From an uncultured Collinsella sp. (lineage in GTDB: Bacteria > Actinomycetota > Coriobacteriia > Coriobacteriales > Coriobacteriaceae): 60,077 nucleotides of DNA. The notes below the pieces were generated by a model. That model was not told where the DNA came from. It saw nothing but the letters and a program-made list of their open reading frames with translations, and made no database searches. Each line of letters starts with the position of its first letter. The stretch's first letter is position 1. Shown one piece after another: positions 16,876 through 24,725 of this stretch. The stretch lies in contig USSM01000006.1 of assembly GCA_900557455.1 (NCBI GenBank), positions 1 through 60,077 of the forward strand. The letters are read 5' to 3'. The position numbers and the translations under genes were made by a program.

Positions 16876-18628
16876 GGTCTAGGTATCCTCTCACGTCTGC
16901 TTCGTAGTCCTCGATAATGTGCGGTCCTGCCGCGCCAAATTCAATTACGGTGTCACCCACCAGGTCAAAGAGCGCCTCGTTGATGGTATCGACGAGCATG
17001 TCCTCGCTTTTGCCCGACTGTGCCACCGCCAATGCCGTCTGGGCCGTGTTCTGCTCGAGCAACGCGCGGAGATAGGCGTCTGCGGCAGGCGCGAGTTCGT
17101 TCGTGGCGTCAGCGGGCGCAGCAGCTGCGAACACGGGCGTCGGTGCGAGGAGCGGTGCCACGACGCCAAACTCTTCGGTGGAGACAGTCGGCTCGTCGGG
17201 TTCGTCTTGCCGTGTGGCCATCTCGCCAGGTCCGGCGGACATGCTGGGCGTAGACTCGGTGTTCGGTTGCTCGATAAGCGTCGCCTCGGCTTCCATAGGC
17301 ACATCATCCTCGCGCTCCTCATCAATCAAAAGCGCTTCACGCGTTTGCGCGGCGGCGCTCCGAATGTGCCCCAGCTGACTCAAATCGATATCGATCTTGA
17401 CAGGCTGGTGCGCGGCGTCCCACGAAAGCCATGCCACGATCTCGTCATCGATGATCTTGGCCAGATATTTGGGGACCTTCTCCTCCTTTAGGGGATGGGT
17501 GGGGTCTAGGGCCAGGCGCAGGCGTTGGTCGCAGGCGCGCATCATCTCACCGAGCTTGCTACTTTTTTGTCTGCTGCCGTGGATGCGCATGCATTCCCAA
17601 AAGCCATTTTGGCAGCGATAGATGTGAATGGGGTCCAGGCGATATTCGCAGTCCTCGTGGCGCTCGGGCGCAAAGAACACGGCCGAGGCAAACATGGTGT
17701 AGGGCATGGCCGTCTCCTCCCCAAACAAGCTCGCTACGATGCCGGTCTTTCGGTGCGTGTCATAGTAGCGCGCCATACGGACATACACGGCGCATGCCAC
17801 GTGGCGCAGGTCGCGATGGTGGGAACGGTCGAGCCGTGAGTTATTCAGGTTGTACGTGGAGAGGGCGTTTATAGCGGTCATGAGTCGCTCCTCGCCTGCC
17901 TCGTCGGGCGGAAGGGGGAGCGTGGGCTCGGAGGTCTTGCGACGCGCAGGCGCCAGGTCTGACGGCGTTGGCGCGGGCGCAAGGTCTCGCGCCGCACGCC
18001 GCAGCTCGATAAGGGCGTTATCGAACATGACGGTTTTAGAGTCGCGAAGCAGCTTGGGGTCGAGTCCGTGGAACACGGCGTAGTCCTGCAGCCACACGCG
18101 TGCGAACCGGTCGATGCCGGGTTCAAAGGCGCGATAGGCATCCCAAAAGGCCTTGATTTTGTTAAAACCATCGAGTGGGTCATCTACGCCAATGCCGCAG
18201 ATCAGCTCATAGAGATACAGAAAGGCAAAGGACGTAGACGTTTCCTCGACGGTTCCGCGGCGCACTTGGGTGCGCCAGGTAAAATAGCCGCGCAGCTGCC
18301 GATCGCTCATGGCGTTATAGGTGGGAAAGTACGACTTGAATGTGCCGTTGTAGGGACAGTCGTCCTCAAAGTCGGCCATCAGCAGGCCTTGGCGGTAGAA
18401 AAGCTCGGCTTCCGAAAGCCAACGTCCCGCGCCACCCTTGGGGTCTTCTTGCCAACGCGATATCTCACGCATTTTGCGGTACTGGTCAGGAAGGAAGTTC
18501 TGCATCTGACGACCGGTTTTGAGAATCGGCTCGTCAGCATAGACTTCGTTTGAGAAGCGAGCAGACTGATGGGTCCGGGCCTCGGCCATAATGCACTCGA
18601 TGAGCATCTTGATGTCCTGGTCGGCCAC
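16868..18628 (-). CDS. TerB_N/TerB_C domain protein
   Basis: 586 residues from GTG 18628, behind GGAGAGGAG. The N-terminal third (about 45-210) matches TerB_N: SEAELFYRQGLLM, then YNAMSDRQLRGYFTWR and TSFAFLYLYELICGIGV. The middle (about 250-420) is a conserved but unnamed region. A low-complexity acidic/alanine linker (about 420-490) leads into a TerB_C-like end: AVAQSGKSEDMLVDTINEAL and LVGDTVIEFG. TerB domains are all-helical, bind metal in the classic Ter proteins, and have been proposed to link membrane or stress sensing to DNA processing. As first gene of the operon it may be the sensor or scaffold. A TATGAT -10 box lies about 40 bases upstream. Confidence 0.8.
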   Translation of the reverse strand: MADQDIKMLIECIMAEARTHQSARFSNEVYADEPILKTGRQMQNFLPDQYRKMREISRWQEDPKGGAGRWLSEAELFYRQGLLMADFEDDCPYNGTFKSYFPTYNAMSDRQLRGYFTWRTQVRRGTVEETSTSFAFLYLYELICGIGVDDPLDGFNKIKAFWDAYRAFEPGIDRFARVWLQDYAVFHGLDPKLLRDSKTVMFDNALIELRRAARDLAPAPTPSDLAPARRKTSEPTLPLPPDEAGEERLMTAINALSTYNLNNSRLDRSHHRDLRHVACAVYVRMARYYDTHRKTGIVASLFGEETAMPYTMFASAVFFAPERHEDCEYRLDPIHIYRCQNGFWECMRIHGSRQKSSKLGEMMRACDQRLRLALDPTHPLKEEKVPKYLAKIIDDEIVAWLSWDAAHQPVKIDIDLSQLGHIRSAAAQTREALLIDEEREDDVPMEAEATLIEQPNTESTPSMSAGPGEMATRQDEPDEPTVSTEEFGVVAPLLAPTPVFAAAAPADATNELAPAADAYLRALLEQNTAQTALAVAQSGKSEDMLVDTINEALFDLVGDTVIEFGAAGPHIIEDYEADVRGYLDHE

Positions 18629-18665
18629 CGTTTCTCCTCTCCTAACGCAGCTTCGGTGACCTCAT

Positions 18666-18671
18666 ATCATA
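18666..18671 (-). promoter_or_regulatory. Candidate -10 box of the TerB operon
   Basis: TATGAT on the minus strand, 38 bases before the GTG start. No good -35 is visible at 17 bases, so this is a modest prediction. Confidence 0.4.
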
Positions 18672-18716
18672 GCACAGCATCAAACAGGTGTTCGAGATAC
18701 CGCTACGTAGATAGAT

Positions 18717-19433
18717 TTAGAACAGGAGGGCGTAGATGACGGCTATGACAACGGAGGGGAGCATATTGGCCGTGCGGAAGGTCTGAGGACGGATGAGGTT
18801 GACGCCGACGCAGAAGATGAGTATAGAGCCCACGAGCGATAGACTGTCGAGGGCGGCGGCGGTCATGATGGGGGAGAGCGCGCCGGCAAACAGCGTAATC
18901 GTTCCCTGGAATACGGCAACGGGCAGGGCGGAGAAGATGCAGCCGCGGCCGAGCGAAGCCGTCATGGTGCAGACGATGATGCAGTCCAACGCGCCCTTGA
19001 GGGCAAGCGTGGACCAGTCGCCGAGCAAGCCGTCTTGGATTGATCCCACGATAGCCATGGCACCGATGCAGACGGTCAGCGATGTCGAGACAAAGGCATT
19101 GGTGAACTCGTTGTCTCCCTCGCTACCGGTTTTGCGCTTGAGCCATTCGCCCAGGTTTTCGATGCCGGCTTCCAGGTTAACGGCCTCGCCGATGAGCGAG
19201 CCGAGGGCAAACGAGACGATGAGCATGGTGGTGCCGGTGGTCTCCAGCGCTTTCCCGTCAATGACGAGCATCTTTTGCATGGTGCCGCCCAGTCCGATAA
19301 ACAAAACGCACAGCCCCGACGCCTTCATGAGCGTGTCTTGGATGCGGGGTGTGATAAAGCGTCCGCCTATAAGGCCCAGCAGTCCGCCCGCAATCAAAAG
19401 TGCGACGTTGATGACCGTTCCCAAACCCGGCAT
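18717..19433 (-). CDS. DUF554 family membrane protein
   Basis: About 238 residues with six or seven hydrophobic segments. DUF554 hallmarks include GLGTVINVALLIAGGLLG, FITPRIQDTLMKASG, LVIDGKALETTGTTMLIVSF, GSLIGEAVNLEAGIE, CIGAMAIVGSIQDGLLG and a C-terminal GVNLI. These proteins are probable inner-membrane transport or channel proteins of unknown substrate. ATG 19433 is preferred because GGAGG lies four bases upstream; ATG 19445 is in frame but lacks a site. It is downstream of the secreted-protein cluster on the same strand but separated by about 120 bases with a TATA-rich stretch, so it may have its own promoter. Confidence 0.8.
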   Translation of the reverse strand: MPGLGTVINVALLIAGGLLGLIGGRFITPRIQDTLMKASGLCVLFIGLGGTMQKMLVIDGKALETTGTTMLIVSFALGSLIGEAVNLEAGIENLGEWLKRKTGSEGDNEFTNAFVSTSLTVCIGAMAIVGSIQDGLLGDWSTLALKGALDCIIVCTMTASLGRGCIFSALPVAVFQGTITLFAGALSPIMTAAALDSLSLVGSILIFCVGVNLIRPQTFRTANMLPSVVIAVIYALLF

Positions 19434-19551
19434 GAACCCTCCCATATTGATGCCAACCTGGCAATCGTAGCAGAACGGGCTGCAGGGTGCGTCATGCCTC
19501 ATCCTATACGTTATATAAGTGGTATTAATGACGGCATTTGGTGCCCGAGCC

Positions 19552-21003
19552 TCAGCCTCCCATCACGACATAGGGGCTGTAATCGAAGCACAGCGTCATG
19601 AGTCGCTGCGGGGACTCAATGGCCGCGGCGATGATATCGGCATCTCGAGCTCGGTCAAATCCCACGAGCTCAATTTGATACGAGACGTCTTCCATTTTAT
19701 GGAGTATCCGGTTATTCAGGAGATTCTCACCGTCGAATTCCTCGGTTTTGCCTCCGTCCGAGGTTACGGCATACAGGTGCAGTTTTGCGGTGGTCGCAGG
19801 GTCGGCGACCGTGAGGTTGTCGATTTGGTTGGCCGTGCCCTTTGCCCCAAGCAAGGTGAGCAAGGTGGGGGCTACGACCTCGCCCGATGGCAGAAAAACA
19901 ACTTCGACGGTTTTAGGGAATGCGATAATGGCTGCTTTGCGGACGGGCTTATCGGCAGCGGTGACCTCAATGCTCGCGGCGTCGACGGTTTCCGTGCGGT
20001 CGAGCGCGACCATCATGCAACAATTGCCCTCGTCGATGTCTGCCGGCATGGGACACCCCAAGTTTTCGCCAGCTTGCGTGCCGCCCACTGCGGTGGCTGT
20101 TTCGCTTGGCTCGCTGAAAGTGGCTGAAGGACCGCTCGATGGCGGTGTTATGCCGCCTGGTGCGCCATTGTCCCCAGGCGCTATTTCACCGCTGCTCTCG
20201 CTGGAGTCGCTTGCGATGTCACCTGTCGAGGGGGCGAGTCCGACCGCTCCTACTCCGCTCCATTCCATCTCGAGGAGCGCCGGATCGACAAGGACGTGAT
20301 GCACATCTTGCGTTTCGGTACTGATATCGACAGGACCGGGATCTGCCCCTCGCGTCAGGCTGAGCGATCCGGTCCGCTGTTTGCCCCGAATCTCCTGGCT
20401 TTCTGTGCCGCTCGCGTAGAACATTAGAGCGATCTCGCCATTTGCCGTGGCGTCGGTGCCCGCCTTGGTCATTTTCAGCGATGCGGTGAATGAGATAGCG
20501 GGCTGCGTGCCATCGGCGCTCGAGGGGACGCAGCCCAGGCATACACCCCCTCCGTTTTCGAAAAACGTGCTGTCGAAGGCGACTGTTGCCCCGTCCGCCG
20601 AGTCATCGGACAGGGTGATGTCGAGGCACAGCTCCACGTCGCAGGAATCGCCATCGGCATCAGTTGCAGCTGCGCGCCATGTGCAGATAACGCATCCCGT
20701 TAGGGGGCCGTCCGCTGTGCTCGAGTGCTCGGTATCCACGACTATCGAGCTGTTCGTGCAGCGACGGAGGCACCCCGAGGCCGAAATGCTTGCCTGCGCA
20801 AGCGAGAAGCGTTGGCGCGCGATGGTGCTCATCTGGTTTGTGGCGGGACAGTTGACGGCAGGTAAGGGGGCGTCCACGGCGGGTGTCGCTAGAGCGGCAA
20901 CGGGCATGCCGGTGGCAAGCGCACTACAGAGCGCGGCAACGGGCATGCCGGTGGCAAGCGCACTACAGAGCGCGGCAACGGGCAAAAGGTTCTTTGATGC
21001 CAT
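19552..21003 (-). CDS. Secreted cysteine-containing surface protein
   Basis: 483 residues. The N-terminus is a signal-like sequence lengthened by an exact tandem repeat (two copies of a 13-residue unit containing PVAALCSALATGM). About 440 residues follow that look exported: paired cysteines (GCLRRC, CVICTW, CDVELC, CLGC, GNCC), a DADGDSC segment, and a serine/proline-rich low-complexity stretch near 265-320. It is not a recognised family, and there is no LPxTG tail. It is the last gene of a minus-strand cluster with two other exported proteins, so a surface structure or adhesin is plausible. It starts at ATG 21003 with AAGGAGAA upstream. Confidence 0.7.
   Translation of the reverse strand: MASKNLLPVAALCSALATGMPVAALCSALATGMPVAALATPAVDAPLPAVNCPATNQMSTIARQRFSLAQASISASGCLRRCTNSSIVVDTEHSSTADGPLTGCVICTWRAAATDADGDSCDVELCLDITLSDDSADGATVAFDSTFFENGGGVCLGCVPSSADGTQPAISFTASLKMTKAGTDATANGEIALMFYASGTESQEIRGKQRTGSLSLTRGADPGPVDISTETQDVHHVLVDPALLEMEWSGVGAVGLAPSTGDIASDSSESSGEIAPGDNGAPGGITPPSSGPSATFSEPSETATAVGGTQAGENLGCPMPADIDEGNCCMMVALDRTETVDAASIEVTAADKPVRKAAIIAFPKTVEVVFLPSGEVVAPTLLTLLGAKGTANQIDNLTVADPATTAKLHLYAVTSDGGKTEEFDGENLLNNRILHKMEDVSYQIELVGFDRARDADIIAAAIESPQRLMTLCFDYSPYVVMGG
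20894..20984 (-). repeat. 39-bp exact tandem repeat in signal-peptide region
   Basis: Two perfect 39-bp copies (20894-20932 and 20933-20971) and 13 bases of a third (20972-20984). The length is a multiple of three, so each copy adds 13 residues to the hydrophobic part of the leader of the 19552-21003 protein without shifting frame. Confidence 0.9.
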
Positions 21004-21044
21004 GGGTTCTCCTTACCTATGCTGGACGGTCTCGATTCGTGTGG

Positions 21045-21302
21045 CTACCGGCTGCGTTTGATGTGCAGGCCAAGGCCGATGGCGCTAGCGCCTGCCGTGG
21101 CGATTCCTGCTGCCAGGAGCTGTCGCGTGTCGCTCGTTTGCGCGAGGGGTTCATGTTGGCCACTGCGTTCGAGTTCCGATAGATCGACAGTTACCTGCGT
21201 GGCAGCCTGCGCCTGCTCTTGTTGGGCAAAGGCGGCGATCGGGGCAAACGTTGCAACGCCGATGATGACGGCAAGGACAATTGCCTTAGGCCGTGTGCGC
21301 AC
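21045..21302 (-). CDS. Very small sortase-substrate-like exported protein
   Basis: 85 residues. A signal peptide (basic MRTRPK, hydrophobic 8-24) has a likely cut after AFA at residue 26. About 30 mature residues rich in Gln/Glu follow, then LAQTSD (53-58), a hydrophobic stretch (62-79) and a basic HIKRSR end. This is the layout of a cell-wall sorting signal, with LAQTS in place of LPxTG. If cleaved at Thr56, the anchored peptide would be only about 30 residues. It overlaps the end of the upstream gene by 17 bases, so the two are probably coupled. Alternatively it is a simple two-pass membrane protein. Confidence 0.65.
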   Translation of the reverse strand: MRTRPKAIVLAVIIGVATFAPIAAFAQQEQAQAATQVTVDLSELERSGQHEPLAQTSDTRQLLAAGIATAGASAIGLGLHIKRSR

Positions 21303-21885
21303 CGGGCTCGACCGTCCACGTAATGGTTGCGACCTGGTCGCCCGTGCCGGTCACATGGAAGATGTCTCGCGTGACGCGGGCGACAGTGCCGCTCGTCTTA
21401 AGCTTAATCTTGTCCGTACCATCGGCGATGCCCTGGTAGCCCATGTCGAAGGATGCATTTTTGTAAAGGTCGAGGCCCGCTTCCTGCGTCGCGGCGTGGG
21501 CGTCTTGGAGTGCCTTGTCTGGGCCGACCTTAAAATCGATGGAGTTCTGGGCGGTCCCCGTCTTGGCGTCGGCGACGATGCTCCAGGACTTCTGGGCGGC
21601 AATCTTCATGTTGGTAACGTGGATGCCATAGGCCGAAAGATTGTCGATGGTGGTTGTATTCTCGGAAGGGCCCTGGAGCGTGCCGTCTGCCTTAGCGACG
21701 AACGGAATGACGGTCGGGGCTTTGAACTTGATGTTGTCGATTTCGGTCCTGATGGTCACGTTGGTGGTTCCAGTGCGTCCCTCCGCCAGGGCGGTGGTCG
21801 GCGCGGCGCCCATTGCGAGTGCGAGCGCCAGCCCTGCGCCCACGACGAGCACCCTGGCCCCATTCAAGTTCCTGGTGATGTCCAT
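21286..21885 (-). CDS. Secreted beta-rich surface protein
   Basis: 199 residues. A clear signal peptide (LVVGAGLALALAMGA, cut near ALA at residue 34-35) leads into a beta-strand-rich domain with N-V-T-I-R-T, IPFVAKADGTLQGPS, GIHVTNMKI and a final VATITWTVEPGAH. The W-T-V ending recalls WxL-like and other Gram-positive surface proteins, but I cannot assign a family. ATG 21885 has AGAAAGGA upstream. A hairpin in its leader (21905-21923) may stabilise or tune the message. It is the middle gene of the exported-protein cluster. Confidence 0.7.
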   Translation of the reverse strand: MDITRNLNGARVLVVGAGLALALAMGAAPTTALAEGRTGTTNVTIRTEIDNIKFKAPTVIPFVAKADGTLQGPSENTTTIDNLSAYGIHVTNMKIAAQKSWSIVADAKTGTAQNSIDFKVGPDKALQDAHAATQEAGLDLYKNASFDMGYQGIADGTDKIKLKTSGTVARVTRDIFHVTGTGDQVATITWTVEPGAHTA

Positions 21886-21904
21886 AATCGTTCCTTTCTA
21901 TTCG

Positions 21905-21923
21905 TCACGGACCGTTTCCGTGA
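21905..21923 (-). promoter_or_regulatory. Leader hairpin before the beta-rich secreted protein
   Basis: TCACGGA (21905-21911) pairs perfectly with TCCGTGA (21917-21923) around five bases. It lies about 20 bases upstream of the ATG at 21885, with no T-run. A role in mRNA stability or differential expression within the cluster is inferred. Confidence 0.5.
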
Positions 21924-21973
21924 GGGTTAGACGAAAGCGGCACGGGTGCGCATTTTCATAACAGGTGGCAGGT

Positions 21974-22483
21974 CTAGTCTTCTGTCTGCGCAACTCGCAC
22001 CTTGACGCGCGTGGGATTGCCATGGACGTCGTAGGTCTTGGCGTCGAGCGCTTGAATCTCGATATACGCCTCGCCTTCTTTGATGTCGCCTGCAGGGCAG
22101 GTCTCAACGGTCTTGCCGGTCTCGACCACGCCCGATTCATAGATGGTCTCGTCGTTTTGGATCACGCGGAAACGCTGGGGAAACTTGTTATCCTGGACGT
22201 TTTGCACGTTGATGCGCAGCTTGCCGCCTTTTTGTAGCTGGGCGACCGGTGCGACCGAGATCGTCATCATGTTGTCGCGGACGATGGCATCGAGCTCGTC
22301 CTGGATTTCCTGACGCGACTTACCCTCTGCCGCTGTGACCGAGGCACCCGTCTCGGCGACAGGCTTTGACTGCCAAGCGTAAAGGCCGACGGCGATAAGG
22401 GCGCAGGCGATGGCCAAACAGACGGCGCCGAGCCTTTTTCGATGTTTTGACCCTAGGGGGCTCGACTGCTTCCTTACGCTCAT
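21974..22483 (-). CDS. Membrane-anchored hypothetical protein
   Basis: 169 residues. A basic N-terminus (RKQSSPLGSKHRKR) precedes one transmembrane helix (about 18-36, LGAVCLAIACALIAVGLYAW). The extracytoplasmic domain follows a short helical linker (SRQEIQDELDAI), then beta strands including MMTISVAPVAQLQKGGKLRI and VRVAQTED at the end. The small beta domain resembles an Ig-like or pilus-assembly accessory fold only loosely. It overlaps the 98-residue gene by four bases (ATGA), so the two are coupled. It is probably part of the same surface module as the three downstream exported proteins. Confidence 0.65.
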   Translation of the reverse strand: MSVRKQSSPLGSKHRKRLGAVCLAIACALIAVGLYAWQSKPVAETGASVTAAEGKSRQEIQDELDAIVRDNMMTISVAPVAQLQKGGKLRINVQNVQDNKFPQRFRVIQNDETIYESGVVETGKTVETCPAGDIKEGEAYIEIQALDAKTYDVHGNPTRVKVRVAQTED

Positions 22484-22776
22484 GCGGCATCCTTAGTGGT
22501 ATAGACGCGCGCGAACGTGGACGGATCGGCGCCAAAGAGCATGTGGAGCATGAGGCGTCGCGAGTAGATGAGCTCGTCGAAGTTTGGGTCGAGTTTGATG
22601 TCGTGGATGTGGGCGATGTGGTGAGCGAGTGTCGAAAACGATTCGGGATCGCAAATCACGTCGGTGGTGACGTGATAGACAGCCGCATCGGGAAATGCCT
22701 CCTCATCGAAGGGCAGAAGATATGGGTCATCGTCAACTTCGATGGCGATGCCGTACTGGGGCCAGTAATATGCCAT
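22480..22776 (-). CDS. Hypothetical cytoplasmic protein (98 aa)
   Basis: 98 residues, acidic, without signal or membrane segment. It starts MAYYWPQYGIAIEVDDDP and contains a His-rich helix, TLAHHIAHIHDI. ATG 22776 follows GGGAGG. First gene of the cluster running down to 19552, with a four-base overlap to the next gene. I recognise no family. A regulatory or assembly role is possible but unsupported beyond position. Confidence 0.6.
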   Translation of the reverse strand: MAYYWPQYGIAIEVDDDPYLLPFDEEAFPDAAVYHVTTDVICDPESFSTLAHHIAHIHDIKLDPNFDELIYSRRLMLHMLFGADPSTFARVYTTKDAA

Positions 22777-23121
22777 GGGAACCTCCCTGTTTTTGGGCCA
22801 AACCTTCTATTGGTTTTGGCTGTCGATGCCGACCGTATCAGCCACAACTTGACCAATTTCTGACCAAATGCTTGACGGGTTTACATCGCCGCAGGTGAGA
22901 GACGCTAAAAAATATCTCAAGTTTTTTCGAGCGCCAATTGTGTGCGTGGCTGCGATGGAAAGGAGCGCGTTAAATAGAGCGCCTGCCGAGAAAACGCCGC
23001 CGCTCGCCGAATTGCGCAAACGTAAAATTCGCCAATTATGGAGACGGTCTCAGTCACGTCGACGAAACGATGCGGTAACATCTCCCTGCAAACACTGTAG
23101 TTAACTAAAGGGGGAGTTCGC
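22777..23121. promoter_or_regulatory. Divergent control region, surface cluster / lactate operon
   Basis: 345 bases without a gene. Near the left side an imperfect hairpin (GCCAAACC ... GGTTTTGGC, about 22797-22823) precedes the minus-strand cluster. A direct repeat TTGACCAA ... TGACCAAA lies around 22848-22875. A perfect 11-base palindrome GAGACGGTCTC is at 23041-23051, 70 bases before the dehydrogenase start, and is an operator candidate. An A/T-rich patch (about 22908-22930) could hold a promoter. None of these has been tied to a known regulator. Confidence 0.45.
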
Positions 23122-24723
23122 GTGTCTGCAGCCATCAAACCCTTCGGCGACGAGTTCGAAGAATATGGTCGCGATGAATCTCGCACATCGGGCGAGGCGT
23201 CGAGCATCTCGTTTCCGACAACGGAGGACGAAGTCCGCGCCATTCTGCGAAAGCTCCATGCCGAGCATGTTCCAATAACGGTCCAGGGTGCTCGGACCGG
23301 TCTGGCTGCCGGCGCCGTGCCTCACGGCGGGCATATCCTCAACACTTCTCGTATGAATCGCTACCTGGGTCTTCGCCGCGACGAGCGAGGCCGTTTTCTG
23401 CTGCGCGTGGAGCCGGGCGTCGTGCTTTCGGAGTTGCGCAAGCAACTGGGTAAGAAGGCATTGCCGACCGCTGACTGGGATCAGGTATCGCTTGAGGCCT
23501 ATGAGGAGTTCCAGGCAGCTCCTGAGCAGTTCTTCCCCACCGATCCCACCGAGGCGTCTGCCTGCCTGGGCGGCATGGCGGCGTGCAATGCCTCCGGTGC
23601 CCGCAGTTACGCCTACGGCCCCATGCGCCCGCACGTTACGGGGCTTCACGTGGCACTGGCGGACGGCGACCTGCTTGAGCTTCATCGAGGTCAGGCGCAC
23701 GCTGACGCACGCCACTTGTCGCTCGTGACAGCGGAAGGCCGCGCACTCGAGCTGGATCTTCCTGGCTATACCATGCCCAAGACCAAAAACGCGTCGGGTT
23801 ATTTCGTTTCGGACGATATGGACGCCATCGATCTTTTCATCGGTGCGTGCGGCACACTCGGCGTCATTACCGAGCTCGAGATCGCCCTGCAGGCGGCACC
23901 TTCGGTCGTATGGGGCGTGAGCTGCTTTTTCGACAGCGAGGACAAGGCGGTTTCCTTTACCGATTCCGTGCGCCCCGTGCTGTCCCATGCCGCCGCTATT
24001 GAGTATTTCGATGCCGGCGCCTTGGATATCCTTCGCCGCCAGCGCGAGCAGTCGACCGCGTTTGTCTCGCTGCCGGCACTCGACGATGAGGCAAAGGTCT
24101 GTGTTTACGTGGAACTCGACTGCGACGACGAGGCGCAAGCGACCGAGGAGCTGTACCACCTGGGATGGGTTTTGGAGCTTGCGGGCGGCCGCGACGACGC
24201 GACCTGGGTTGCACGCACCGAGGTCGATCGCGAATGCCAGCGGTTCTTCCGCCACGCCGTTCCCGAGAGCGTCAACATGCTCATCGACGAGCGTCGCCGC
24301 ACCGACCCCACCATTACCAAGCTGGGGTCGGATATGTCGGTGCCCAATGCGCGCCTGGCCGATGTCGTTGCCCTCTATCGCCGCACGCTGGCCGAAAGCG
24401 GGCTTGAGTCTGCCGCCTGGGGACATATCGGCAACAACCATCTGCATGTGAATATCCTGCCGCGCGATGCGCGGGACTACCGTCGCGGCGGTGAGCTGTT
24501 TGCCCAGTGGGCTGCGGAGGTAACGGCTATGGGCGGCGCCGTCTCTGCCGAGCACGGCGTCGGCAAGATCAAAGCGGGCTTTTTGGAGACGATGTACGGC
24601 CACGAGGCCATGGTCGAATCGGCTCGACTCAAGCTGCAGCTCGATCCTGCCGGGCAGCTGGGTCGTGGCAACCTGTTTTCGGAGAAGCTCTTGGATGAAC
24701 TCGTCCAGAAAGGGGGCGCGTGA
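23122..24723 (+). CDS. lctD: FAD-linked lactate dehydrogenase subunit (LctD/GlcD type)
   Basis: 533 residues from GTG 23122, behind AAAGGGGGAG. The FAD-binding type 4 domain is at the N-terminus: TTEDEVRAILRKL, then VPITVQGARTGLAAGAVP and LLRVEPGVVL, with GGMAACNASGARSYAYG near 150-165. The C-terminal oxidase domain has SAAWGHIGNNHLHVN and the family GGAVSAEHGVGK signature. These are D-lactate/glycolate dehydrogenase features. The two Etf genes that follow directly match the LctBCD electron-confurcating lactate dehydrogenase of Acetobacterium, in which lactate oxidation to pyruvate by NAD+ is driven by reduced ferredoxin. A glycolate or other 2-hydroxyacid substrate cannot be excluded. Confidence 0.85.
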   Translation: MSAAIKPFGDEFEEYGRDESRTSGEASSISFPTTEDEVRAILRKLHAEHVPITVQGARTGLAAGAVPHGGHILNTSRMNRYLGLRRDERGRFLLRVEPGVVLSELRKQLGKKALPTADWDQVSLEAYEEFQAAPEQFFPTDPTEASACLGGMAACNASGARSYAYGPMRPHVTGLHVALADGDLLELHRGQAHADARHLSLVTAEGRALELDLPGYTMPKTKNASGYFVSDDMDAIDLFIGACGTLGVITELEIALQAAPSVVWGVSCFFDSEDKAVSFTDSVRPVLSHAAAIEYFDAGALDILRRQREQSTAFVSLPALDDEAKVCVYVELDCDDEAQATEELYHLGWVLELAGGRDDATWVARTEVDRECQRFFRHAVPESVNMLIDERRRTDPTITKLGSDMSVPNARLADVVALYRRTLAESGLESAAWGHIGNNHLHVNILPRDARDYRRGGELFAQWAAEVTAMGGAVSAEHGVGKIKAGFLETMYGHEAMVESARLKLQLDPAGQLGRGNLFSEKLLDELVQKGGA

Positions 24724-24725
24724 AG

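Noticed and set aside
13010..18628. Complete BREX or DISARM locus
   Set aside because: No PglX-type methylase, PglZ alkaline phosphatase, BrxC or DISARM methylase is encoded anywhere in the window; only the ATPase and helicase parallels exist.
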